64,000 nucleotides of DNA. Source: Apium graveolens. Its lineage: Eukaryota > Streptophyta > Magnoliopsida > Apiales > Apiaceae. The notes under the pieces are model-generated. The model saw only the letters and a program-made list of their open reading frames with translations. It was not told the DNA's origin and ran no database searches. Of the stretch, positions 46,630-56,875 are shown in pieces. The stretch lies in NCBI RefSeq assembly GCF_009905375.1, contig NC_133648.1:309582565-309646564 (forward strand), written 5' to 3'. The first letter of the stretch is position 1; each line of letters starts with the position of its first letter. The position numbers and the translations under genes are program-made.

Positions 46630-48915
46630 GGCAACAGGAAAAACATCCTAGTTGTGGACAGTGGATGTTCAGGACATATGACTGGAAATAAAGCCCTTCT
46701 ATCAGACTTTGTGGATAAAGCTGGCCCAGGTGTTTCTTATGGAGATGGCAACATTGGAAAAACTCTGGGATATGACAATATCAATCTTGGGAATGTCATC
46801 ATTAAAAAATTAGCTCTGGTCTCAGGACTTAAACACAATCTGCTAAGTGTGAGTCAAATCTGTGACAGAAGTTATCATGTAGATTTCTTTGAAGAACACT
46901 ATGAAGTTGTAAGTAAATCTATAGGCAAAGTTGTTCTGAAAGGATACAGGGATGGTAACATTTATGAACCCAAGCTTTTAAAAAGTACTGATGGTTCTGC
47001 GATCTGTCTGTTGAGTAGAGCATCAATTGAAGAAAGCTAGGATTGGCACAAAAAACTCTCTCATTTAAATTTTAATAGTATAAATGAACTTGTCAAGAAA
47101 GATCTTGTGAGAGGACTGCCAAAATCATTATTTGCTCCTGATGACCTTTGTGATTCATGTCAGAAGGCAAAACAATGAAAATCTTCATTCAAGAGCAAGA
47201 CTGAATTATCAATTCTTGAGCCGTATCACCTACTACATGTTGATCTATTTGGTCCAGTTAATGTCATGTCTATTGCAAAGAAGAAATATGCTATGGTCAT
47301 AGTGGATGAGTTCACCAGATACACATGGGTGTATTTCTTGCACACAAAAAGTGAAACTGCATCTATCTTGATTGATCATGTCAAGCAACTGGATAAATTG
47401 GTCAAAGATTCTGTGAAGATCATAAGAAGTGATAATGGCACTGAGTTCAAGAATTTGATCATGGAAGAGTTCTGCAAAGACCATGGAATAAGGAAGGAAT
47501 TTTCTGCTCCTAGAACTCCACAGCAAAATGGAGTTGTTGAAAGAAAGAATATAACTCTCATTGAAGATGCACAAACTATGCTTGATGAAGCAAAGTTGCC
47601 AACCTATTTTTGGGCTGAAGTTGTGTAGACTGTTTATTTTACTCAGAATGCAACACTCATTAACTAGCATTGAAAAACACCATATGAGATGGTGAAGAGA
47701 AAGAAGCCAAATCTGAAGTATTTTCATGTATTTGGATGCAAGTGTTTTGTTCTTAAGACTCATCCCGAGCAGCTATCAAAATTTGATCTAAAAGCTAATG
47801 AAGGAATTTTTGTTGGTATCCACTTTTTACAAAAGCCTTCAGAGTCTACAATTTAAGAACAAGGGTTGTCATGGAATCTATCAATGTCTCTTTTGATGAT
47901 AAGAAGATTAATGGACTTGAAGATTTCAATGATCATGATCAGCTGAGATTCGAAAATGAAGTTTTAAATTCTGATTCTGTAAATCCTGATACTGTAAACT
48001 CTGATGGATTAAACTCTGATGTTATTGAAATTGTGGTGACTACGCCTAAAGAAAATGCGCCTGTGCAGGGGGATCATACTGAAGATCTAACCACATCTCA
48101 AGAAGCATCAGAACCTACAACAGGCTCTTCAAGTCCTGATGGGTCAAGTTCTGATAATTCTGGAAACTCATGTACTGATATTTCTGGAAACTCAAATAAC
48201 GAAGGATCCAACTCAGAGAGCATAATTTCAGGGGGAGCATCAGAAAATCTTGATGAAGACAACATGGATCATGGGGGAGCATCCAATTCTAGAGAAAATC
48301 TTCCATCTGCAAGGAAGTGGACTAAAGCACATACACTTGGCTTAATTATTGGAAATCCTGATACAGGTGTCAGAACTAGAACAGCTACATCAAATGAATG
48401 TCTTTATCATTCTTTTCTCTCTCAGACTGAACCAAAGAAAGTGGCAGAAGCTCTTCAAGATGCTGATTGGGTGCAAGCAATGCAGGAAGAGTTAAATGAA
48501 TTTGAAAGAAATAAAGTTTGGCACTAGTGCCAAGACCAAGAAACAGAAGTCAATTTCCACATCAATTGCAGAAGCAGAGTACATTGCTGCAGGAAGCTGT
48601 TGTGCACAGATTCTTTGGATGAAGAATCAGTTACTGGATTATGGGTTAAAATTTTCTAAAATCCCAATTTACTGTGATAATCAAAGTGCTATTGCTGTGA
48701 CAGGTAATCCAGTTCAGCACTAAATGACAAAGCACATCAGCATTAGGTACCACTTCATAAGGGAACATGTGGATGAAGGTACAGTGGAATTGCATTTTGT
48801 TCCAATAGATCAACAACTAGCAGATATCTTCACAAAACCACTGTATGAAGCTACTTTTACAATATTTGTAAATGAACTTGGAATGGTTTCAGGTTCTTTT
48901 TCTAAATCTACTTAG
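46630..48915 (+). pseudogene. pol: Element B pol with RT deleted
   Basis: It begins after a TGCAG at 46625-46629 with QGNRKNILVVDSGCSGHMTG (protease D-S-G). The pre-integrase domain follows ([12 protein letters not shown] as CDSCQKAKQ). The integrase core has [16 protein letters not shown] and VERKN, then VFGCKCFVLK. An acidic Ser/Asn linker at 47871-48300 and the start of the RT region ([19 protein letters not shown]) come next. At about 48522 the sequence jumps to late RNase H ([21 protein letters not shown], then DIFTKPL) and ends at 48913-48915. The whole RT and early RNase H are absent, about 1.2 kb by comparison with C. In-frame stops lie at 47038, 47176, 47626 and 47665. Confidence 0.9.
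48518..48533. other. Perfect 16-bp palindrome at the RT deletion junction
   Basis: TTGGCACTAGTGCCAA is its own reverse complement and sits exactly where RT upstream sequence meets RNase H sequence. The left half belongs to the NKVWH codons and the right half to the SAKTKK codons. The palindrome was therefore created by, or guided, the deletion. Confidence 0.85.
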
Positions 48916-50280
48916 TTTATGTTCTGATACATCAGACTTTATGATCAGTATTTACAGATATTACTATCTTTGTGTACTCTCTGTTTAATTAGAAATTTTC
49001 TAAGTGCTGATTGTTGTCTGATGTGAATTTCTAAACTCTGATAGTGATATGAATGTTTCTGTGACTATTCAATCCAATGAGGATAACTGTGCTAGATGCT
49101 CACTTAGTAGTCTTTAATATACTAAAGATCCCATGTTTGAAGTAATTGTTTATGTGGAAATCTTTTAACACAAGCAAATTCTGATATTGAGCTTAGTTAA
49201 GTTTATTTTGTGTATCTTATTAATAAGTCAAAAATTAGAATAGTTCTTCTTATCTATTAAGTTCTGATGTTAGTAAATCTAGTGGATGTACTAAGTGCTG
49301 ATAAGCCTCACTTATCAAAAGAAAAAGAAAAGAAAAGAAATAAAAAATCAGGTACTCCTTTGAGATCTAGAGTAAAAATGTGGAAGGGAAGACCCAAGTG
49401 CATTGCTAGTATTAAGTAATAAGCATTAGAAAAGCAAAATAAAATTTTCTTGGTGACTTTTCACACTCTATGATTACTGGAGAAATATTCTGATAACAGC
49501 ATAAATTCTAATAAGCAGTCGTGACTCACTTACACTGAGAAGCCATTGTAAAATAGAATTTCAAAAGATGCATAAAATGAGCACAAAACAGTTGAGCTGG
49601 ACTCATGCATGAACTCATTCTCAAGTAGACCTCAGAATAATGACAGATTTTGAGCAAAGTTCTTAGTTATGCCTTATTTCTAAGATGTACTGAAGTGAAT
49701 CAGACTTTACTCTTTGTCTGATATTTAGCTTAATACACACACTTACACTCCATATGAATGATGAAAATTACTGTGGTGATCAACGTTATTTTAGATAAAC
49801 GGTTTATGTGTGAGATTGCATAAATTCTGAGGACAAGTTCTGGTGGAAGTTCTGATGATTAAGTTCTGATGGAACCATATCAGTATTTGTGTGAAGAATT
49901 ACAGGAATACACATTCACTTTTCGAGTTAAGGAGCCATATTCTGATGACTTTTAAATCCTGATAATAATCAAGTTTTGATGTTGACGTGACAATATTTAT
50001 TTACTTGGTTTATTTCTGGTCATTACTTGAACGATAATATATTTACAGAATATTGGTTAATGTGAGATAAAATAGTCATAATCATTATTGGTTAGTTGTT
50101 AGCATGTATATCTTGAAAAACTGCATGCGCACAGTAATTATTATTATATCTCGTGCCCATTAACTCTGGTTTTAGATCTTTTACTGACTGTTATTATTAC
50201 ACATCAGTGTAGGGAGTCGAGGGGTCATTATTTTTACTTGTAATTGTTGCCCATTCCTCGCGTCCCTTGGTATTCCATTG
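48916..50280 (+). other. Element B non-coding region with dispersed TTCTGAT motif
   Basis: No long frame is present between the RNase H stop and the small ORF. The stretch contains many copies and near-copies of (A/G)(A/G)TTCTGAT(A/G), for example near 48920, 49186, 49260, 49488 and 49845-49870. The same motif occurs in B's gag, linker and extra ORF. Confidence 0.7.
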
Positions 50281-50282
50281 GC

Positions 50283-50290
50283 TATTTAAA
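50283..50290 (+). promoter_or_regulatory. Candidate internal promoter of element B small ORF
   Basis: CTATTTAAAC in a GC-richer setting is followed 25-35 bases later by a C/T/A leader (CTTTCATTTTCTCAC, then CTCTCTTTTTATTC). This ends at AACAAAAATGG, a good plant start context. The layout is that of a plant TATA promoter and 5' leader. Confidence 0.45.
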
Positions 50291-50363
50291 CAACAATTCA
50301 TTCCAGCCTAAACATCTTTCATTTTCTCACAAATTCACTCTCTTTTTATTCATATCAACAAAA

Positions 50364-50491
50364 ATGGTCCGTTTCAACATGTTCTTGAACTATGAAACTT
50401 TTACTATTGAGTTGAGTTGTGCTGACTGGTAGCAGGAGTGGCATGTCACTGCCATTCCTGATGAACTCTGGAATTCAATTCCACAAGAGGT
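50364..50491 (+). pseudogene. Element B small 3' ORF, first part (split by C)
   Basis: The ATG at 50364 opens MVRFNMFLNYETFTIELS, with a TAG at codon 23 and the frame continuing (WHVTAIPDELWNSIP). It is interrupted at 50491 by element C. After C the same frame resumes at 63683 (HTELLFLSKEYHLHLDRLEE, then a basic/acidic helix) and stops at 63819-63821. The total is about 90 codons. I do not know its function. A helical, charged C-terminus is visible and no known retroelement domain. It is preceded by its own promoter-like sequence. Confidence 0.6.
50487..50491. other. Target site duplication of element C, left copy (GAGGT)
   Basis: GAGGT precedes the TG of the left LTR and is repeated directly after the right LTR at 63678-63682. 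Removing C and one copy restores an open frame in B's small ORF. Confidence 0.95.
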
Positions 50492-51583
50492 TGTTATTCC
50501 CAAGGAACAAACAATGAGATTTACAGAAGGGGGGTTCAATGTAAATCTCAAAACTTTTCAACTTTTGAGCAGTTTCAAAAGCTAAGTATATGATGAACAG
50601 ATGTGTGTGAATTGCTTTGAGCAGGTGCAGACATATGTATATTCAAGACACAAATGTAAAGAACAAAAAGGCTTTAAAAACTTTTCTGGTGGATTTGTTG
50701 TTCCACCAGAGATGTGTATTTCAGAAAATTTGTTATAAAAAGAATTGATCTTAGCTGCTTCCTAGTACGAACTAGATGATTTTCTCTCTATGTTTTTCTA
50801 AACAGCTCTGGAAAATTCACTTTTAATTACAAGCTGCAACTTGGTTTATATATCACCAAGTTTACAAGTGAAGACAAAGATAAAATACAATTATAAAATA
50901 GTTCTTCACATGTTTCTTCTTCATTTCTCTATCCAATGCAATCTAAGATAATCTGTGAATCTTTGAATACTTCCTTGCTTGCACCAGAATGGAAATGCTG
51001 GTTTTTCTTGATTCCTCCAAGAGGCTACCACATTTCAATTGTCTATGTCAACCCATGTGCCTCTGTCAGCTTATGAATTGTCACTGTCAACTTCTATGGA
51101 ACTAAGCATCCATTGAAGCTTTCATCCGTTGATGTCTTTATCCGTTGATGCTTTAGTGACATCCGTTGATGCTTTAACAGTTGAAGCTTTATCCATTGAT
51201 GCACTCATCTGTTGATGTATGTTATCCGCTGAAGCTTTAGAGACATCCGTTGAAGCTTTGTTTCTCATCCGTTGAAGGCCTTTAATCTATCAGTTGATAC
51301 TACTTCATTTACACAAAATTACAAGGCATAAAATATTTATAATTAGCCCTCCTATTTGCATATCCACTAGTAGTCAACATGACTTATAATTTCCCACAAC
51401 CTCTAAAAATTATAACTTAAATACAGAGGCTGAAATGTGCTACAATACTAAACTTATTTTTAAGTAAAGCTACTCCATCAATGGATAGCCAAGATGGTCT
51501 TATCCGTTGAGGCTACAAACACTAGATTTTTACTTAAGTATTTTGTTTAACTTATCATCAAACTAATACATATATTCCTAACA
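50492..51583 (-). repeat. 3' LTR of element C (left copy)
   Basis: It runs from TGTTATTCCCAAGG to ATTCCTAACA. Between 51115 and 51300 it has about eight variants of (C/T)ATCCGTTGA(T/A)G, spaced roughly 15-35 bases apart. Confidence 0.95.
51115..51300. repeat. Cluster of ATCCGTTGA motifs in LTR of C
   Basis: Copies read CATCCGTTGATG, TATCCGTTGATG, TATCCATTGATG, CATCTGTTGATG, TATCCGCTGAAG and CATCCGTTGAAG. The same cluster is at 63205-63375 in the other LTR. Confidence 0.9.
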
Positions 51584-51596
51584 ATCTCCCCCTATT
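51584..51596 (-). other. Polypurine tract of element C
   Basis: The minus strand reads AATAGGGGGAGAT directly before the 3' LTR. Confidence 0.95.
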
Positions 51597-51771
51597 TATG
51601 TCTACTAGAATTGTAGGCATAAATTCAGGGTTAACTTGATGATAACAAAATACTTAACAAATATATGAGTTGAAATCAAGTAGAAATTCAAAAGTACTGC
51701 AAAAGTGTATGGACTGAGATAGAATTGAAGATTTACAGTGTTTCCAAGGGTGCTCCTTTAGTCTGAGAAAA

Positions 51772-54564
51772 TCATTTTGTTTTCCTTTGTTCCCTTGTTT
51801 TCTTCCCTAGCCTCCTGTCATTTTCCTCTACTTGGAGTTGGAGTTGTCTGTAGAATTCAGCTTCATCTTCTTCATTGATGTCCAACTTAGATTGCATGTC
51901 CTTGAGAGTTTCATTACTAGAAATTTTAAGCTGGTCTTCAAGTCTGAAAATTCTTCTGACTCCTTTATTGTCTCTGAACTCCATCAACCAATGAGGTGAT
52001 TTATGAATTGTAATTTCATTCTCAGGGATGATTAATGATCTAGGCAAGGAATTTGACTCCCACCAATTCTTCCTTATGCTGGCAATCTTGTTGAGAATCT
52101 CAGTCTTGGCAGTCCTGGTAAAGCCAGTATCCCTTTTGATAGCTGAGTAGACTCTAACCAAGGTAGAATAGCCCCCACTTAGAATTCTTTGAAGAGGCCA
52201 AGTCCTTTCCACATTTCCTTTATATTTGAACACTAGCCTTTCTGGTAGCTGTGTATAGGCATTTATTCCCCTTACTTCCTCCAGCTCATCCAGGAAGAGT
52301 TCAATATCTGTATGTTCTTTTATGTCACAAATGTGAACATAATCATCCTTTGAGGATTGTGGCTTAGGCTTAGGTTTATATTTCTGAGTGAATTTACTTG
52401 AGGTTAGGGGAGGTGTTGATTTGGATTTTCTTTTCAGTTTCTTTGGTGGTGGAGAAGTAGTTAGGAAGGTAGGCAATTTGATTGTGTCCCAATCAATAGG
52501 TTTCTCTTTAGGGATAATTGTTTCACCATGAATATTTATACTGTGATCGGCCATAACAGGTTCAGGAATGGAAGGTAGTGGTTTAGATTTTGATTGGGTT
52601 TCCTCAGTGTCATCTCCACTCTTCCTTTTTGCCTTGACCTTTTTCTGTTCCCTTTCTGCCATTCCTTTCTTTCCTCACATCTTTCCTCCACACTCTCACT
52701 AACTATATTCCCCATATCCACATTTATGCTTTCAGTCTTGTCTCCTTCACTCTTGTCTTCAATCTTCTTCTTTTCTTCAATTTGACTTGACTTTAGCTGT
52801 TTTTCAAGCTTTACTTGTGCTCTTTTATCAGCCTTCAGCTTTTTAGCTTCTTCCTTTAGCCTTTTGGTCTCTTCCCTCTTGGATATTGAGAATTTGGGAT
52901 GTCCTTGCATCACACAGATGCTCTTTCCCTCTCTATAGATGATAGCCAAATTCATTCTTTCAACTACATCCTTGGTCTCTTTGTGCTTTATGATGTTACC
53001 ACCCAAAACTTTGTCTTCATCAGGCTTTTGAAGAGGAAAATCCACTTCTTTTAGTTGAGCAAAGCTTGGAGGGTTCTTTGTAGAGTCCTTGTTGAATCTA
53101 GTGGTTGGCTTGAGTACCATGGGCTTCAGGTTCCTGAAAGAAGTTTCTCCAACCTTATTCCTCCTTACTGGCTTGTCCTCCATAATGATTGACTCAACTT
53201 TTGTGCTATGTTTTACAGATAAGGATGTTGTAGTTGAAGAGCCAAACACTTGTTGCATCCTTTCATCAATTTTTCTCCGTTGCTCTTTCACCTTCATCTC
53301 AGCTGCTACTAGCTGGATTAGATCAATTCCATCAAGCTTTCCTTTGATTTGAAGTGTTGGAGAAGTAGTGATGGCAGGAACTAGCACTTTGGATATTTGA
53401 ATGTGTGTAGATGGTCCCCTTCCCCTTCCCCTTTATTCTCCCCCTTTTTGTTATCATCAAGGAGAGGGGTCAAGCCCTGTGCTTTAGCCAGTTGCATTAG
53501 AAGACTAGTCTGAGACTGTTGATTTTGAAGAATGGTGACCACAGAGTTTTCAATAACTTGAACTCTTTCCTCCAAATTGGCAATCTTCTTTTCAACATCT
53601 GATTCTCTTCTCAGTCTCAGTAACAGTTCCTGCATGGTACCAAAGGGCATGATTGAATCCAGCTTCTCAAAATTGTAGGACTTCAAGTCAGCTATATCTT
53701 TTTGAGTTCATCCACACTTAGATTCTGTCTTAATTGTTGTAGCTTCATGAGATGTAGAGAATCTAAGTGGGCTTGAAGAATAGCCTTGGTACCAGCATTT
53801 GAAGTTTCCTGAATTGCCTTTTGGATAGCCATGACTTGTTTGACCAAGGATACATTGAAATGCCTTGGTATAGATTTATTTGTCAATACCCATTCAGGTT
53901 ACTCTGGAATAGAACTTGGGCCTTCAGCTCCCTCTAAGTTCATGCTTCCATCAAAAGAATCAGAGTCATCATTATTAGAATTTACTCCAAATTCTTCAGA
54001 TGGCTCACCAGCTGTAGAAGGCATCCTATTGACAGCAGCTTTATCCCTTTGTAGAGATTCTGAAGTATGTACTAGATTTAAAGTCTTTTCTGCCTCCTCA
54101 TTGCCCTGAATAGCCAACAGTTGATAGGCTAACACAAAATGAGTAAAAGTGTCAGCATCCAAGGAAATGTTATCAATTACAGCTTTGTAATGTTGCTGAA
54201 ATTGTCTTTCCTTTTCCGCATCATCCACAATCATTGACTCACTAGAAATGGCTGGATCCACCCTTATATCTCCTGTACCTGCTTTTCTCTCAATTTCTCT
54301 CTTTTCTTGCATCAGGGGCTCCCCCTGGCTCACATTCCTCACACCCTCACCTTTACCTACTAAGGTGGTACTCCTCTCACTTTCTTTTGCCATGCTGGAA
54401 GAAATAACATGCATATTTAGACTTTCAAGCTCTCCTTTTGCCTGGGAGCAACCCAGCCTCTCACTCAAGTTTTCACTCCCTTCCCTCAATCCTAGAAGTG
54501 ATTGTATAGTAACCATGTCTTCTACACTTGGAGTTAATTCAGTTGTTTGTGTAGAGACCATCAA
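51772..54564 (-). pseudogene. Element C extra coding region, distal part (broken)
   Basis: It continues 54582-56315 and is read in blocks 54564-53899, 53886-53692, 53686-53381, 53387-52536 and 52662-51772, separated by single stops or frameshifts. It is largely Lys/Glu/Ser-rich. A coiled coil lies at 53686-53500 (LRLRRESDVEKKIANLEERV, then NQQSQTSLLMQLAKAQ). A Lys/Glu helix lies at about 52900-52730. The last block looks folded: DDYVHICDIKEHTDIELFLDE, LPERLVFKYKG, HWLMEFRDNKGVRRIFRLED. I see no signal peptide or convincing membrane helix, so an envelope role is not supported. The family is not recognised. Confidence 0.6.
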
Positions 54565-54581
54565 TGGATAAGGAGTATCTG

Positions 54582-56315
54582 TTAAGTTGAAACTGATGGT
54601 ATCAACGGATAATTGCTGTTAAGCTTATCCGTTGAAGAACAACCACTTGTCAACGGATGAGGAATATCCGTTGAAGAAGGAAAAGAAGTAAAAATTGAAA
54701 GTGACATAATTGTTGAATCTGTGTGGATTGATTTTAATTTAGGTGACACAGATTCTTCAACTAAGTCTGAAAGAATTGGCTGATGATCCAACAAATCATC
54801 TAAAAGATGATGATCACCAGTATTTGAGTGGGGCTCCTCCCTGAGTTGTAAAGAGGGAGAATCAGGAATTGATGTGAATATCATGTCCACATCCAGAGAT
54901 GGTGATGGAGAATTTGGTGATTGATGTGTGTCAAATTTGAGAGAATGGGGCTGTGACTCCACATTTGTTGGAGTCACATCAAGCTGAATTTGAGAAGGCA
55001 TAGATACAAGTAGTTGTATCTGTGTAGCGTGTGCACCCTGTATGGAAACTAGGGTTTTGATCCTCTTTCTTCTTGTGAAGGATTTTACAAGTGAGTGTGT
55101 GGTTTCAGTGTCCCTCCCTCTTTTGTTCTGTGTCCCTGGTTGGGGACGATTTTCAATAGCTACACCCTTTTGGGAGGATGCAACGAGGGATGAGTTTGAA
55201 TCCTTTTCAACCACCACAGTCTTTTGAAAAACTGTGGCTTGGCTAGCTTGGGTACCACTCACCTTTCCTACCTTATTCTGGGGGTTTTCTTGATGTTCAC
55301 CCCTTCCCTCACCACGAACACCCTGTACACTCCCCTCAAGGTTTATGGTAGGTGTTACAAATGTTGTCTTTTGAGAGACAACAGAGGTGGCTTTCTTTGA
55401 CTTCGGTTTTGAAACTTTAGGTTTGGTGGCCTTGGTAGGAACCTGTTGGGACATTAACACAGATTCCCTGGCCACACTTGAAGGCAAAGAAATGATGGGG
55501 TTGGAAGTAGTAGAAGTTGAAGAAGTATTTACCTCACTTACCAGAGGTGCATCCATGATTGGTAAATATACCAATGGCACCTTACTGTTGAGGTTAATCC
55601 TTAAAAGGTCTGCAAGGACCCTCTTTTCTTGTGTCCAACATTTGAGTTTATTACTCTCATTAGTTATGACCAAACCTTCAGCAACATGGTTAGCCAATAA
55701 CATAAAGAATCTAGCATAGTAGATGTTATGAGGTCTATTAGCCTTGTTACCTAACCTAGTACCCAATTCTAGCATAACATAATTGCTAAAATTAAAGTAC
55801 CTATCAGAAACCAGCATATAAACCATATTAACAAGAGATGAAGTTATTGCATCAAAATTAATAATTTTCCCAGAGAAAACCTTGATAAAGGCATCACTAA
55901 GAAAACTCCATTCTTTCCTAAGGCCTTTTCTCTTAATACTGCCTAAACTAGTAGAATCAAGGGAATAGCCTATGGAATCTAACATGCTAGATACATCATT
56001 ATTCATGGTATTATTTTCAGGTAATTTAAAATAGGACTGTATATCATCACAGTTAATACAGTAATCCTTACCTTTGAGAGAGAAAGAGATGGTCATATCA
56101 GTGGGGTTGAACTCTGCAGTTGTCCACATTTCCTCAACTACCTCACAGTAAATCATTGGGGCTTCCAGCATTGCATAGCTTAGTTTACAGTTTTTGATGA
56201 AGTCCATCATCTTGTGATAATCTGAGTGGGCTTCATTCTTTTCCACCAAAGCTTTGAAATTGTTTTTCTCATAGATAAACCCAGATTGGGACATTATCTT
56301 TACTACTGGTGCCAT
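54582..56315 (-). CDS. Element C extra coding region, proximal part, unknown function
   Basis: The best start is the ATG at 56313-56315 (MAPVVKIMSQSGFIYEKNNF), not the upstream in-frame ATG at 56418-56420, because a TATA box and pyrimidine-rich leader lie between 56433 and 56316. About 577 codons follow. Residues 1-270 look globular: YHKMMDFIKNCKLSYAMLEA, MWTTAEFNPTDMTISFSLKG, and then ELGTRLGNKANRPHNIYYAR near residue 190. The rest is Ser/Thr/Pro-rich and disordered, with ATCCGTTGA motifs near its end. A single-base frameshift at about 54582 cuts it from the distal part. Similar proteins are common beside plant Sirevirus pol genes. I know no function for them. Confidence 0.65.
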   Translation of the reverse strand: MAPVVKIMSQSGFIYEKNNFKALVEKNEAHSDYHKMMDFIKNCKLSYAMLEAPMIYCEVVEEMWTTAEFNPTDMTISFSLKGKDYCINCDDIQSYFKLPENNTMNNDVSSMLDSIGYSLDSTSLGSIKRKGLRKEWSFLSDAFIKVFSGKIINFDAITSSLVNMVYMLVSDRYFNFSNYVMLELGTRLGNKANRPHNIYYARFFMLLANHVAEGLVITNESNKLKCWTQEKRVLADLLRINLNSKVPLVYLPIMDAPLVSEVNTSSTSTTSNPIISLPSSVARESVLMSQQVPTKATKPKVSKPKSKKATSVVSQKTTFVTPTINLEGSVQGVRGEGRGEHQENPQNKVGKVSGTQASQATVFQKTVVVEKDSNSSLVASSQKGVAIENRPQPGTQNKRGRDTETTHSLVKSFTRRKRIKTLVSIQGAHATQIQLLVSMPSQIQLDVTPTNVESQPHSLKFDTHQSPNSPSPSLDVDMIFTSIPDSPSLQLREEPHSNTGDHHLLDDLLDHQPILSDLVEESVSPKLKSIHTDSTIMSLSIFTSFPSSTDIPHPLTSGCSSTDKLNSNYPLIPSVST

Positions 56316-56427
56316 TGTTGTGAGTAGAAGTTGCAGAGAAAAGTTGAGAGTTTTGGGAGAGAAAGAGAGTAAAAGCTTTTGACAATTACAAGAAAGCATA
56401 AAATGAAAATAAGAATTCAAAGGGGAT

Positions 56428-56433
56428 TTTATA
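56428..56433 (-). promoter_or_regulatory. Candidate internal promoter of C's extra ORF
   Basis: The minus strand reads GTATAAAATCCCC. About 30 bases downstream begins a leader with TTACTCTCTTTCTCTCCC and CACAACA just before ATGGCACC at 56315. The TATA-to-start spacing and the CT-rich leader match plant Pol II promoters. Confidence 0.5.
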
Positions 56434-56875
56434 CTTTCTCAAATTAAAACATAAAGAGAATGATTAAACAATATTTTTAAGTGAATTACAGCCATTTGAG
56501 AATAAAAGAAAAACTGTATATATTCTAAAAACTGCCTTTAATACAAATACATACAACTGTGTATATATATATGTATCAACGGAGAAGTAAATAGAATCAA
56601 CGGCTGTGACTCACTCAAAACGAGTGATGTGACACTTCAACGGATGAGGTAAACAGTTATCTGTTGAAGATTAACATAGTTTTATCCGTTGAAGGATAAA
56701 ATTACAAGAAATGTATTTGTCTTTCAACGGATAATGGACATCCGTTGATAGAACAATTTTGGCTTTCAACGGATAGAGAATATCCATTGACAAAATAAAC
56801 TTTACTTAAAGCCAACTTTGTTCTTGCAACAAATTCATTTCAAGCTACAAAACAAATTACAATTAGGACATAAAT
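56434..56875. repeat. Spacer of C with inverted ATCCGTTGA motifs
   Basis: No gene lies between pol and the internal promoter. From 56578 to 56795 there are about eight copies of TCAACGGAT or ATCCGTTGA in both orientations, for example 56638-56647 (TTCAACGGAT) and 56688-56697. Several pairs could form short hairpins. Confidence 0.8.

Noticed and set aside
51115..51300. Reading the motif cluster as a CRISPR-like array
   Set aside because: The repeats are 9-12 bases, diverged, unevenly spaced, in both orientations elsewhere, and in a plant retroelement.
55387..55719. + strand 110-codon frame within C's extra region
   Set aside because: It is a shadow of the minus-strand coding region.
51772..56315. 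Calling C's extra region an envelope gene
   Set aside because: I see no signal peptide, membrane anchor, cleavage site or fusion segment. The name would rest on position alone.
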